DNA of 64,000 nt from Bretschneidera sinensis (taxonomy: Eukaryota; Streptophyta; Magnoliopsida; Brassicales; Akaniaceae): assembly GCA_023935145.1 (NCBI GenBank), contig CM043698.1, forward strand, positions 142,952,001 through 143,016,000. The letters are read 5' to 3'. Positions within the stretch are counted from its first letter, which is position 1; every line of letters begins with the position of its first letter. Positions 23,860 through 36,600 of the stretch are shown in pieces. The position numbers were made by a program, and so were the translations under genes. A model generated the notes under the pieces. That model did not search any database, was not told the DNA's origin, and saw nothing but the letters and a program-made list of their open reading frames with translations.

Positions 23860-26340
23860 GGAGGAGGAGCTCGGGGAGGCAACAATGGCGGTAATCGGAA
23901 TAACAAAAATTCCTTTTCAGTCTCGGATTCTGTTGGTCGCGTCCATGAAGATTCAAACAGCCCTTTCCATCTCAGTAATGGTGATCATCCAGGTCTAAGC
24001 TTGGTTTCGAGTCCTTTGACAGGTAGGAACTGTAACTCTTGGCATCGTTCTATGGTAATAGCTCTTATTGCTAAGAATAAAATTGGATTTGTTGATGGAT
24101 CAATTGCTAAACCAGAAATTGGTGATAATAAGCACAATTTTTGGTCTCGTTGTAATAACATGGTTATGTTATGGATCTTGAATGCTGTTTGTAAAGACAT
24201 AGTAGATAGTATAATGTATGTTCATGATGCTGAAAGTATGTGATTGATTTACATGATCGGTTTAATCAAAGCAATGGTCCTAGGATTTTTCAATTGAAGC
24301 AAGAAAGACATGCTCTCACACAGGGTTCAAATGATGTTAGTACCTATTTCACCAAGCTTAAAATTTTTTGGGATGAATTACGTGATTTTAGACCTGCACC
24401 AGCGTGTCATTGTGGAGGAATGAAGAGTTTTACAGAATATCAACATCAAGACTATGTGTTACATTTCCTTATGGGTTTAAATGAGTCCTTTATTCAGATC
24501 AGGGCTCAAATCCTTATGAGTGATCCACTACCTCCGATTAACAAAGTTTTTTCCCTAGTTATACAAGAAGAAAGGCAGCGATCCATGAATTTCTCTGGTT
24601 CAACAATGCCTCCTATTTCAGCTTCTTATGGAGTAGCTAGTAGCAATTACAGTGCCTATAAGGGAAAGGACAAGCCAGTTTGTATGCATTGTGGTTTCTT
24701 TGGTCAAACAGTGGATAAATGCATCCACCTGGTTTTAAACCAAAAGGTCGTTCTGGAGACTTTTCTAAAGAGCAAACAAGTAGTCATTGAGGGTACTCAA
24801 ACCAGTCAGGATATTCAAAGCCCCAAGCTAATCAGACCAGTTTTGTTCCTGAGGATAAAGTTAATCCTGAGAACAATCAAAATCTTAGTAATAATCCTCA
24901 TTTACATGCTTTGACTACTAATCAATATCAGCATTTGATATCTTTGTTGAGTACTCAGTTGCAAGGGATTTTTCATGATGCTCAAGAACAGCAGCCTGTA
25001 GTGTCCAATTTTATTGGTATTTCTTCTCTTATATAAGATAATGTTTGGATTATTGACTTAGGTGCCACTCATCACGTATGTCATGACTTGAGTTTGTTTG
25101 ATTCTTTTGATAACAATTATACTTCTACTTTTGTTGTTCTACCTGCTGGACATACTGCAACAATTTCTAAGATAGGATCAGCTTGGTTATCTCCTTCATT
25201 AGTTCTATCCAAAGTTCTCTATGTTCCTTCTTTCAGATACAACTTGTTGTCTGTTAGTTCACTCATAAGAAGTCTCTCTTGTTCTTTAATCTTTCATGAT
25301 GATGGCTGTGTGATTCAGGATACTCAGGGCATGAAGATTGGGACGAGTAAAAGAGTAGGGCATCTCTATCATCTCAGTATTCCAGATCTTTATCAAAAGT
25401 CTTCTAGTTCTGATGTTGCTTGTAATGCTTCCTTAGTTTTGTCCACTGAGATGTTATGGCATTATCGTCTAGGACATCCTTCTTGTTTAATTTCCCAGCA
25501 TACAGATAAGACTTCTGTTTTCAATTTTAGAAGTGATAAAAAGTTTCTTTGTAATGTTTGTCCTCTTGCAAAGCAAAGACGCTTGGCTTTTATTTCTAAT
25601 AAGAAACTTTCAGCATTGCCTTTTGATCTTATTCATGTTGATGTATGGGGCCCTTTTTGGGTTATATCCAATGAAGGTTTTAGATATTTTCTAACCATTG
25701 TTGATGATGCCTCGATATGTACTTGGGTTTTTCTTCTGCATACCAAAGCTAAAGTTTAGAAGGTGATACATTATTTTTTTTATAATGATTAAGACACAAT
25801 ATGGGAAGCATATAAAAGGGGTTCGTTCAGATAATGCTAAGGAGTTAGATCTTGCTCAATTTTATAATTCTAAAGGGATTCTACACTATCGATCTTGTGC
25901 TGAGAGGCCACAACAAAACTCGGTTGTTGAGCATAAACACCAGCATTTGCTAAATATAGCTCGTGCTCTTTTGTTCAAGTCAGGTATTCCTCTATTCTAT
26001 TGGAGTGATACTATTTTAACTGCTGCTCATCTGCTGAATAGACTGCCATCTCCTGTTTTGAATTCAAAAACTCCTTTTGAAGTGCTGAATCACAAGTCCC
26101 CTTCTTATAGTCACTTGCGTTCGTTTGGTTGTCTATGCTATGCTTCAACTTTGTTGAGTAAACGAGACAAGTTTTCACCTAGATCTCGGGCTTGTATCCT
26201 CATTGGTTATCCTTTTGGGATGAAAGCATATAAGCTTCTAGATTTAGAGAGTAACAAAACTCTTGCATCTCATGATGTTGTGTTTCATGAGACAGTTTTT
26301 CCTCTGGCTATTGAGAGTTCCTCTGCAAATATTACTTCCT
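23860..26340 (+). pseudogene. E3 gag-protease-integrase remnant
   Basis: Copia gag is recognisable from the GNNGGNRNN stretch through PLTGRNCNSWHRSM and the CHCGGMKS and CMHCGFFGQTVDKC regions. The protease site reads DLGATHH instead of D-S/T-G. Integrase motifs follow: WHYRLGHPS, CPLAKQRRL, HVDVWGP, RSDNAKE and RPQQNSVVEHKH. Breaks: Trp to TGA at 24241-24243, a frameshift near 24720, a stop near 25035 and a stop plus frameshift near 25757-25785. It ends around HDVVFHETVFPLA, before the RT domain. Not functional. Confidence 0.88.
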
Positions 26341-26431
26341 TGTTTCCAAACAGTGCTCTTACTTTACCTGTTTTAATAAAATTGTTTATGCTACTCATTC
26401 AAACAATAATTATTGAGGCGTATTGGCATGG

Positions 26432-26524
26432 TTTGGGAACCCACTTTAAGTGGGATTAAATCAAACTTTTCTTAGCTTTTCTTAAGAAAAGTTAGATTTA
26501 ATCCCACTTAAATTGGTTTCCAAA
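26432..26524. repeat. 93-bp foldback (MITE-like) at end of E3
   Basis: Near-perfect inverted repeat of ~43 bp per arm with almost no loop: the left arm contains AAGTGGGATTAAATC and the right arm its complement. It sits where the E3 coding sequence is lost. No clear target duplication is visible. Confidence 0.7.
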
Positions 26525-26777
26525 AATTCCCAGTATGTCATGGCTCTGGCTCCTATCCATTCCAGTCCTTCTCTAGTCCCTCAATGCTTTGTTTTGGGTG
26601 ATAAGTTGTAAAACTAATTTGAAAAACTTAGATCTTGCTTTTGTAACACTTACATTATCGTTTTTACTTATCTTTGATTCATGGAAGCATCCGTGTTTAT
26701 TAAATCAAAATCATTTCTCTTTGGGTGGTATCATTGCCTCTCATTCTTTCTCATTATCATTACATTTTCTATATCAG

Positions 26778-26831
26778 ATGCCTCAGCTCACCCATCCTAT
26801 TTGTAGTACAGCATTAAAAATTTAAGGTTAA
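26778..26831 (+). repeat. Flanking repeat, left copy
   Basis: About 55 bp starting GATGCCTCAGCTCACCC that recurs, diverged, directly after the next element at 29283-29342 (GATGCCTTCGCTCACCC). Confidence 0.6.
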
Positions 26832-29282
26832 TTTATCGACCCATTCCTGGTGGGTTCAACCCGGATAGAATCGTTACTTTTATGCACCGAACACTAACCT
26901 AAAATGGCACACTCAAATGGCACCAGACTACACACTTCATCATTAAAAAATTCAACTCAATTCATTACAACATACAATTAAAATTTATCCAAAGGCAATA
27001 TAACATTTCTCTTTTAATTTCGTTAACTATACAATTAAGGTTCCTATATATATTGCGAGAGAGAGAGAGGGAGAGAAAGAGAGAGAGAGAGAGAATATAT
27101 TTCTAGTAAATGAATACTCAAAGTCACACCTCAACCCGAGCATAGACCGATAACGTGACAACGATTACCCACCTATAGAGTTTTCCTTACAAGTAAGCAA
27201 CGGCCCTTAAAACTCTAGCAAACTAAATGATCGAAGTTTCTTTTTTTAAGGACTTAGCTTTACATACTTTATCTAAGAACTGTTTAGTGAATAAGAAAAT
27301 GAATTGGGAAAGTGTTTGTAAAGAATGGCTTCAAATTTAGGTTGGTTTGGGAAATTCTTTCTCGTAGAGAATTAAAAGATGTTTTCACTTGTTATACAAT
27401 TATTTTTGTAGAGGGATTTGGATTCATAACAATTTTTAAGAAACTAAAGATGTGGATTAAGGAATAATTAATTAAACTAAATTTAGGAATTCAAATTTTA
27501 TAGCTTGAATCTATATTAACTAATTCAAATATGATTTATATATCTTGAGTTTAAATTTGGCTTTTTCGGTCATAATTGTATTTTTAGAGAATGAACATGG
27601 TGAAACTATTGATTAAATTCTTAGGGGAAGGTGAACTAAATCCTTGAGTTTGATACTCTAGCGTGGAATCGAAGAGAGTTCATATTACTTCTAGTACACG
27701 AGAAGGAAATTAAAGACCTAAAACTTGGATAGTTGGTGGTCATGGAAATTGAAGTATGTACATATAATAAAATGTTCCAATGTTATGAATGGCTAATGTG
27801 TGTATGAATATCATTCCAAATAAGAAAAATATTATACATGTATGTAAAATGTGCATTGTATGTGATGATTGCCTTTTGATTAGATGAGAATTGATGCAAT
27901 GAGATTGTTGTGATGTGGTTGCCTAAATATGTTAGTTGGTTGTGAATATGTATACTTATGTGGATGAGTGGAAATATGGGTTGCCTTGTTTTTCATTTTG
28001 TGTTGACTGTGTATGCATTGTACGACCACATAAGGAGATTGTGGTCTAAGGGTAGGTAAGACAATGGAAGGGGAATGTTGTTTTATGCCAGTTAAGGTCA
28101 TGTCCATAGTTGGTCTGAGAGCAGGTTCAACACATGGCTTTAAATCATGAAAGCGATTAAGATGATTGATTTAATTAGAATGATTGAAATGACAGTGATA
28201 AAGAGATTACTGGGGATATGAGATAGAGGATAGCATGGAGATAGTGAGGCCACATGCATCATTATGTGTGGCTTTGTTCTCAAAGTGTATTAATGATATG
28301 ATTTAAAATTTTGGTGTTTCGGAGAAATATGTGTTGATGTGAAATTAATGGTATGGTGATGATTTGACGTACCCTTACGTGGGGAGACATCCCCGTTTTT
28401 ATGTGATTAGCCTAGTGAGGGTGTTATGATGATATAAATATACATGCATTATTACAGACCTCATTGTATTCGTATTTGAATTGCATATCGTTGATAATGG
28501 ATGTGGTGATGGAATTGACCCATGAGAGGTAACTATTGTAAATTTCCATTGAGAGGCTTGTGATGTATTGGGCTCAGTGAAGGGAATGAATGTCGTTTAT
28601 GTTGATTGAAAAACATTGGGTGGGGGACTCCACATATTTTATTAACCTTATAATGTATGTATTGTGGTAAACTTTGTATGTCTGAAATTATTATAAGGAC
28701 ATTGGTAAATTCTTAAACTTATGTTATCTTCTGGTTGTTATGAAATTGAGAAAAATAAATGGAGGAAACTTAAGAATTTTTATTACATGTACTTAGTAAG
28801 AAAATAATCTATATTATTTCGTTGAAATGATGAATTCCTCTAATACGATTACTTTTCTTAAATTGTTTCTCACTAGTGGCTCACTTTTTATTTTAATAAC
28901 ATTTCAAGAAGCACCAGAAATTTCTCGACCAATGTAGAAAGGAGCCTTAATAAGGGACTCGATTACGACATCATCATCTTTTGTATTTTATTAGGAATTT
29001 AGCTCTAGGTTATGGATTAGGTGTTATAAAAGAAAATGCATCAGCTAGTTTTAGTGGGGGAGTTTTCTTTTATCTGTGTCCTTTTGTAAACTTTAAAATT
29101 TTGTTTATCTTGTATTGTACGATTATTTGAGTTTGTAAATGGAATGTTGAATTTGACAATATGTTTCAGGAATTTGTTGTTATGAACTGTAAGTTGTATG
29201 TTTGTATCTTAAATTAAGGTGCTCGGTAGTGAAAGGTAATGGAACCATTCTGAGTAGTGTCCACTCAGGATGGGTCGTTACA
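26832..29282. mobile_element. 2.45-kb element with ~60-bp degenerate TIRs
   Basis: The left end (CGACCCATTCCTGGTGGG) and the complement of the right end (TGTAACGACCCATCCTGAG) align as inverted repeats over about 60 bp, including GTTACTTT/ATTACCTTT and CACCGAACAC/TACCGAGCAC. No open reading frame of note lies between. A (GA)n microsatellite is at 27055-27095. It could be a non-autonomous DNA transposon or a solo LTR with unusually long terminal inversions. Superfamily not recognised. Confidence 0.45.
27055..27095. repeat. (GA)n microsatellite
   Basis: About 40 bp of GA dinucleotides with a few interruptions. Confidence 0.9.
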
Positions 29283-29342
29283 AGATGCCTTCGCTCACCC
29301 TTCATATTTGTAATATAACATTAAAAGTGTAGGTTAAGTTGA
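29283..29342 (+). repeat. Flanking repeat, right copy
   Basis: Diverged copy of 26778-26831 in the same orientation. See that entry. Confidence 0.6.
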
Positions 29343-30235
29343 CCATATGATAAAAGGAAAGTTTAAAAGCTCTAGAATCCCTAAAACAAAAGAGAAATTC
29401 TTAACCACTAAAATTATTTTGCCACATGTCCCTAATCGGAGTTTTTCACGAAGATGGTTGAATGAAGGCTCCAATGGCGAGGAACCTGATTCACTATACC
29501 ATGAATTATTCTTTCCATTGAATTAATATAATATTTATAAAAAAATCAAGATTTATTAAAAAATTATGTGTACAATCATATTATATCCTTATATTTTGGG
29601 GGTAATTATATCTTAATCTCATTCCTAAAAAAAAAAAACAAATTCACCCTACTATTAAGAAATTTAATTTCAAAAGCAAAAAAAAACATCTTTTAATTAA
29701 TATATATTACATATGTAAAATTATGTTTGAGTAGAGTAGCAGATATTATATGCTACGTGGCTATCAAAACAATATTTAATAATTTTTACTATAACTATTG
29801 GTTACTTTTTTATACGATATAATTATTAGTTACTTTAATTCTTATATAACTAAAACTTAGATTTAAAAAAAAGGTAAAAATTTCTATATTATTATTGTAT
29901 TAATTAAAATTTTAATTCATTTTTTAATATTTTCAAATTTATTTTTATAACTATCAACTATTCTGCTATAACAACATTGAGACCGCAAAAGATTCATTTT
30001 CCGTTTCGATGTGGATTAGGTAAGAGGGACTAAAAACTCGAATGAAAAGTTTTTAGAAACTTAAGTGGTAATTTCAAACATGTATGCAGGATGTTTTGGG
30101 GGGTGTCCGAATTGAATGACTCTTATAGAAATTTCATGAATGAAATGTTCCCTTTTCAAAAATCTTTAATCATCAGCATTCATGTCATAACTCAATTCGT
30201 TTGACCCCTTTTTCAAAAATGCTCCCTTTTCAAAC
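29343..30235. other. AT-rich stretch, no gene seen
   Basis: Strongly AT-rich with several A and T runs. No coding, RNA or repeat structure recognised. Confidence 0.5.
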
Positions 30236-31027
30236 GTTCAATACCTTGTTATTTCAAAGTGCCATGATGTGAAAAGCTTATGTGATGTTTCGTCTTTGGA
30301 AAATGCAACTCAATTGACTAGCATTGAAATTAGTAGATGTGATGGATTAGAGTGTGTGCTTTGTTTGTCCGCCTCCTCATCCACTACACTTAAAAGCATG
30401 GAGACTCTACAACTCTTTACATTAAAGAACTTATGTGCTCTGTTCGGGGGAGAAAGGGCTGGTAGAGCTCCACAAAGGGTACCTTTTCCTGTCTTAAAAA
30501 TTTTGAGTTATGGGAATGTCAGAATATGAAGAAGCTGTTCACGCCTAGCTTTCTCCCGCTACTCCAAAACCTGGAAGTGATTGCAATCTGTTATTGTTAC
30601 AATATGAAGAAGATAATAGCAGCGAAGGAAGAGGAAGCAGAGAGAAATTGTGAAGAAGGGATTATGGCTGATGAAAGCAACAGCATCAGCTGTCCCAAAG
30701 TCATCAACAAAAACACTGATGACGATGCTCACATTTTTCATTTCACTCTCCAAAGTTAAAGCATTTGAAATTGAATTACCTGCCCGAATTGAAGAGCATA
30801 TGCAGTAGCAGAGCAGTGATGGTCTGTGATTCTCTCCAGATAATTGAAGTGATTGCCCAAACTTAAGGAGGATACCTCTGTATCTGTGATTCTCTCCAAG
30901 AAGTAAGGGTAGAACCAAAAGAACATTGGCAAAGGATGGAGTGTGACCATCCTGACAACAAAAATGCTCTTCAACACTTTCTACATTACTTGAATAGGAT
31001 ATATGGAGGCTGGAGACGTGCTTCATG
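30236..31027 (+). pseudogene. NBS-LRR resistance gene 3' fragment
   Basis: Only the C-terminal leucine-rich-repeat end of a CC-NBS-LRR gene of the RPS2/At4g27220 type. Readable pieces across frames include LTSIEISRCDGLECVLCLS, MKKLFTPSFLPLLQNLEVI, MKKIIAAKEEEAE, LKLNYLPELKSICSSRAVMV and ECDHPDNKNALQHFL. These match the usual order at the end of this family. At least three frameshifts (near 30515, 30755 and 30860) break it, and no NB-ARC domain is in the window. Family membership is clear from motif order; the closest relative is not determined. Confidence 0.85.
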
Positions 31028-32492
31028 AAGTTCCTGAGCACTACTGTCAGTGGTAACGCTTTCAAAGAATAAGTTCATAACATAACTTAATTTATTTTAT
31101 TATATTTCTCTTTCTTTTATAATACTTCTATCTTTATCTCTATCTAATATTTCAAGACTTAAATGCAACCAAATCTACATGCTGGATTGGTTTATTTTAA
31201 GACACAACCTGTTCTCTACCTCTGATTCGCTTATATGATAACCTGATGATTTCCTGATTTTAAAAAAAAAGCTTGATTTTTCCCCCCCAATCCTATAGTG
31301 TTCCTTTGATGCCAGGTTTTCCATAATTGGACTTGTAAATGGCTCTTTTTGCGGTTATCATTTCAGGCAGGAAGTAAGGATTTGTTACTAGGCGAGACTT
31401 AAACTACAACATTCTTGGGCTCAGCATGGAACCAGAAGGGAACAGCACTCGCTCTTTGGAGAACCAGTTGGCTTCTAATTTTGGACTCCCTCTTTCTTAT
31501 ATCTCTGCATTTATGTTGAGGTGATCTGTATTTAATGCTTGTTGTATTGTGTAGTTTGTTTTATGTCTGTACGATAAGAAAATTTTGTTCCTATTTGGCT
31601 GTTGCCTTCATAATTCTGCTTTGTGATTCAGTTCCTTATCAGCTTGTGAAATAAGAATTTCACATTTCCCCCTGTTAAAGGTGAAGACCATGTGGGCAGC
31701 AACTTTCGGTGGAGACAAAGACAAAATAAAAAAGAGAGACAAAAGCCATGTGTTTATGGTGGACACAAATGCCATGTTTTATGGTGGACACAAAAGCATG
31801 TTTTAAAAAAAATATAAAAATAAACGAGTCTGACATTCAAATAAGTACCAATGTCGAACACTTATATTAGAGTCCCGGAACATAGAGATTCAATATTTAA
31901 CAGTGCAGACAATAAACCAAAAAAAATCTTTCAACAAAAATAAAGAAAGATTTTTTCATACAAAATAAAAAGCACTCATTTAAAATTTCTTTTATCTTAG
32001 GCAATACGCAGGAAAGATAAAACTATCAAATTCAAGCTAATAAAAAACTCATCAACCAGCCAGATCTCTTATATTCCAACAGATATTTCTACTCTGTACA
32101 GGCATTTGACAAACAGTATGTCTGTTTGGTTTGCTGAGAAAACTCTGGGAAAGGAGAGAAAAACTCGAAGTTAAATGTTACTACTACAAGTTAAATGGTT
32201 CTAAACTAGCTGCTGTGATAAGCTTCCTATGCTTTATTTTCTTTCGTTTTCTTGGCAACCAAACAGAGTGGAGATTACTTACGGAGTTTGTTACATAAAT
32301 CCAAGAAAAATGAAGTGAAAAATTATGATTTATGACATGAGTGTTGAACGGAGGGTATGATGTGAGCGAGATCGTGGTAAGTAACCGTGGTCTCCTCTTC
32401 CCTGCCGTTAGATTGTAGTAATTTCTTTGACGATTTGTCTATTAAAGTGGACAACAGAATATAAAATAAAATTTCTTTAACAATAAACAAAA
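31028..32492. other. Non-coding stretch with a short tandem repeat
   Basis: Probably 3' untranslated and flanking DNA of the resistance-gene fragment. At 31748-31803 a ~30-bp unit (TTTATGGTGGACACAAA with GCCATG) occurs about twice, with a partial third before it. No gene seen. Confidence 0.5.
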
Positions 32493-32565
32493 GCGAGGAT
32501 AGCTCAGCTGGGAGAGCGTCGTTCTGAAGATCTGAACGTCACGTGTTCAATCCACGTTCATCGCA
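32493..32565 (+). tRNA. tRNA-Phe(GAA)-like, with stem mismatches
   Basis: 73 nt matching nuclear tRNA-Phe in D loop (GCTCAGCTGGGAGAGC), anticodon loop CTGAAGA with anticodon GAA, and T arm (CGTGTTCAATCCACG). A T-run follows at once, as expected for a pol III terminator. Compared with the standard gene, the 5' side of the anticodon stem is TCGTT, which leaves two mismatches and one G-T against TCTGA, and the acceptor stem has one G-A mismatch. Both internal promoter boxes look intact. It may be a recent pseudogene or a variant tRNA. Confidence 0.8.
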
Positions 32566-33285
32566 TTTTTTGATATTCCTCATCTTCAACATTACGAAAC
32601 ACAGCATTTCTTGCTTAGGTTAAACGATGTCCCTTTAGTGCCCTTGTCTACTGTCCAAAGACTCGAAGAGAATGGGCTGCCATCCTTAGAATGTGGGCCA
32701 TGCTAAAAGTAACGGTCCCGTCAATCATTAAAACGGATTAATTTCTACAAAATAATTTTTTTTGTAAAGTACATGTATAACCTTGTGACTTTATCTACTT
32801 TACAATAAGAATTTTTTTTTTGTACATAATTAACTTTGTGATTTTTAATTAATTGTAATGTAATAATTTTAAAATTTATTTATAAATGTATTCTACCATA
32901 AAATAATTACAGCTAAATTTTTTATTTATTTTTTTACTACTAAGAATTAAAAACCCATAAAAAATAACATACAAGTAAAAGTTTTTTAAAATTATTAAAT
33001 GATCTCCAAACGTTTGTAGAATTTATTGAGTAATAGATCAATCTCGCACCCAAATGAATAGAAATAAACAGTATGCTAATAATACAAACCACAAGATTTG
33101 TTACGTAACTAAAAAAACCCTAAAAAATAAACCAATAATTTAGCTTTTCTTTTTTACCCACATTCTTTTGATTTGAATTGCAAACTTTGAAATTGATTGA
33201 TGTCATGCTAAAATACTTTCTAGATTGCAACTTTAAGATCAAATACTCAAAAATAAACTTCAAGGGCATTTTAACTGTGAATTTC
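32566..33285. other. AT-rich stretch, no gene seen
   Basis: AT-rich sequence between the tRNA and E4; its right end provides the ATTTC target site of E4. Nothing recognised. Confidence 0.5.
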
Positions 33286-33582
33286 TGATGCAGCGTACGT
33301 GGTGAAGAAGAAAATTTTCCATATCAAAACTCGTTGATTCACGAAGAATACCGAGAAATTGATTAAGAATTGAGAAAACTCAATTAGAATTAATCATCAA
33401 AAAAAATTGTCCAGCCGTCAAGCGGCGTTACCAACATTATAAAGTAAAACCCTAAATGCATAAAAATTAAAAATTACAGAAAAGACCCATAAACTCTCGA
33501 AAAATTGCACAACTACAAGGGCTTTTGGGCCTTCAGGTGCTCTCTTTGGGCTAAGAAATCCCACTCCTGTTGTACTGCATCA
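33286..33582 (-). repeat. 3' LTR of E4
   Basis: 297 bp, TGATGCAG...CTGCATCA. On the minus strand it is preceded by a purine-rich GGAGAGTA. Confidence 0.95.
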
Positions 33583-33626
33583 TACTCTCCTGGGTGGAGA
33601 AGATTTGCCCTCGAATCAGAAACCTG

Positions 33627-36600
33627 CTAATCATCAGAAGAACTATCACCAGAGTAGGGAATGTGATGCTTAACATTAAAGACATCAGACGTGTGGATAT
33701 GACTAGGAACCTGTAAGCGGTAGGCGTTCGGATTAATCTTCTCGACGATCTCCACCGGGCCTATTTTTCGAGCGGCCAGCTTGTTGCATTCATGGGCGGG
33801 AAAGCGATCCTTAGTTAAGACAGCCCAGACATAATCCCCGACATTAAGGTCAATAGGTCTATGCTTCTTGTCCGCCTGCATCTTGTATTTTGCTGTGGAG
33901 GCAATCAATTGCTACTGAGTCTGTTTGTGAACTTCTTGGAGCTGGGTGATGAGATCTTCTGCTGTCGCATGAGTGCGCACCTGACTTGGTAAAGTGAGGA
34001 GATCAAGAGGGCCACGAGGGACCAGTCCATATACTACCTAAAAAGGGCTATAGTCAATGCTACGATTGACCGCATGGTTGTGAGCAAATTCGGCTTGGGA
34101 TAGCTTCAGATCCTAGGACTTCACATTGTCGCCCACCAAACTACGCAATAAATTACCGAGTGAGAGGTTGACCACTTCCGTTTGTCCATCAGTTTGTGGA
34201 TGGTAAGCATTACTAAAATTAAGGGTAGTATTAACCAATCTCCAAAGACTCCGCCAGAAATGACTGAGGAATCGAGTATCACGATCAGACACAATGGAGG
34301 CAGGCAACCCATGCAAGCGATAAACCTCCCGAAAATATAACTGAGCAACATGAACAGCATCGGTGGTACGCTTACAAGTGATGAAGTGAGTCATCTTGGA
34401 AAACCGATCGACCACCACAAAGATGGAATCACTGCCACGCTGTGTGCGCGGAAGACCAAGCACAAAGTCCATACTAACGTCTGTCCAAGGTTGGCTAGGT
34501 ATAGGAAGAGGCATATATAAACCAGTATTAGTGGACGTACCTTTCGCCAACTGACAAACACGACAACAATCAACAAATCTGCCCACTTCCTTTCGCATAG
34601 TCGGCCAAAAATAAGAAGTAGAAACCAGATGCAAGGTGCGATCACGGCCGACATGGCCCTCATTGTGCAATTCCTGGATGATCTTAAAACGTAAGCTACT
34701 TTCTGGAATACAAAGTTGGAGGCCACAGAAAAGGAACCCATCTTGCAACACAAAATCTGTCCTCTCACCATTCTGGATCTTCAATAGAATTGTTGCAAAG
34801 AACGGGTCCGTAGTATATAAGTCCAGAAAAGAATCAAAACCAGGAACCGTGATCCGCATCTCAGCAAGTAGGCTATGACGGCGACTCAGAGCATCGGCCA
34901 CGCAGTTCATTGATCCCGCTTTGTGTTTGAGCACAAAAGTAAATTGCTCCAAGTATGATTGCCAAGAGGCATGGCGAGATGAAATTTTGTCTTGACTAGA
35001 AAGGTGTCGAAGGGCGTCATGGTCCGTAAAAAGTACAAATTCCTGCTGAAAGAGATAATGGGGCCAATGCTTCACAGCTTGAACAAGCGCGTAGAATTCA
35101 ACATCGTATGTGCTGAAACGGAGTTTAGCACCAGAAAGTTTCTCATTGAAGTAGGAGATTGGGCGACCACCTTGGCTGAGAACAGCACCAATACCAGTTT
35201 TGGAAGCATCACAATGAAGTTCAAATGGCTGTGCAAAATCAGGAAGTACAAGGATTGGTGCTGTGGTCAGTTTCCGTTTGATCTCTTGAAAGGCGGCCTC
35301 AGCATCGGGTGTCCAAGTGAACTTAGTACCTTTCATGCAATCAGTAACGGGTGCCATGATGCTGCTGAAGTGAGGGATGAAATGGCGGTAGAATGAGGCG
35401 AGACCATGAAAACTCCACACATTTGTAATAGTTTTAGGCTGTGGCCACTGCTGTATGGCCTCTACTTTGGTATTGTCCACCGCGAGTCCATCCTTAGACA
35501 CCGTATAACCCAAAAATTGAACTGTATCTGTCATAAAAGCACACTTACTAGTTCCAGCATAGAATTTTTCCCTACGAAGGATCATCAAAACCTCTCGCAA
35601 ATGTTGGAGATGCACCTCTGGATTAGTATTATAAATAAGGATATCATCAAAGTAAACCACAAGAAATTTACCAATGAAAGGGCGCAGTGCTTGATTCATA
35701 ACTCGCATAAACGTGCTAGGGGCATTAGAGAGGCCAAAAGGCATCACTAGCCACTCATACAAACCGTCACGGGTTTTAAATGTTGTTTTCCATTCATCGC
35801 CATGCTGGATTCGAATCTGATGGTACCCACTCTTCAGATCTAACTTGCTGAACACCGCTGCACCCCCTAATTGATCAAGTAAGTCATCCAAGCGGCGTAT
35901 AGGAAAGCGATAGCGTATTGTGATCTTGTTAATTGCACGACTATCCACACACATACGCCAAGTGCCATCCTTTTTGGGAGTTAGGAGGGCAGGTACAGCA
36001 CATGGACTGAGGCTCTCTCGAATGTGACCCTTTGCTAGTAACTCCTCGACTTGGCGGCGCAATTCCTCATGTTCTTTGGGACTCATCCTGTAATGCGGTC
36101 GGTTGGTCAAAACAGCTCCTGGAATCAAATCAATCTGATGTTGAATGTCACGCAATTGTGGTAATTCGTTGGGAAGTGCTTCAGGAAAGACATCGGTAAA
36201 TTCTGCCAGTAATGGTTGAACGACAACTAGGAATTGTGCTGGCAGTTTTTGTATAAAGCACATAAACAACCCCCGATTCTGCCATGGCATGTTCGAAGTG
36301 AGCCCTGGAAAAAAAAGCGATGTTGTCGCTAGTGGGTGAGACAATTTTATCTTTACTGGGTAGCAACACTATCTTCTTCCCACGAAACATGAACGAGTAT
36401 GTATTGGTGAATGGCATCTCGATCAAATTGCCAAGAGCACCCCAGTAACAAATGACATGCATCCATGGGTACCACATCACAGTATATCTCATCAGTGTAG
36501 GTAGGTCCAATAGAAAATGAAACCAAGGCACGACGGGAGACAGTGATATCCGTCCCTTTATTAAGCCAAGCGAGCTTGTATGGTTTAGGGTGTTGTTCTA

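Larger units (their letters stand above)
23526..26831 (+). mobile_element. Copia element E3, degraded, 3' end missing
   Basis: A different copia family from E1/E2/E5. It has a short putative 5' LTR (about 23528-23739), a primer-binding site TGGTATCAGAG at 23740-23750 and a polyprotein remnant that stops after integrase near 26340. No RT, RNase H or 3' LTR is found. Its left edge coincides with the loss of array homology at 23524, and the array does not resume on its right. Confidence 0.8.

Noticed and set aside
31370..31530. Possible last exon after the NBS-LRR fragment
   Set aside because: No open frame with family motifs; more like 3' untranslated sequence.
35406..35750. Plus-strand frames inside E4
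   Set aside because: Antisense to the RT domain, which is plainly coded on the minus strand.
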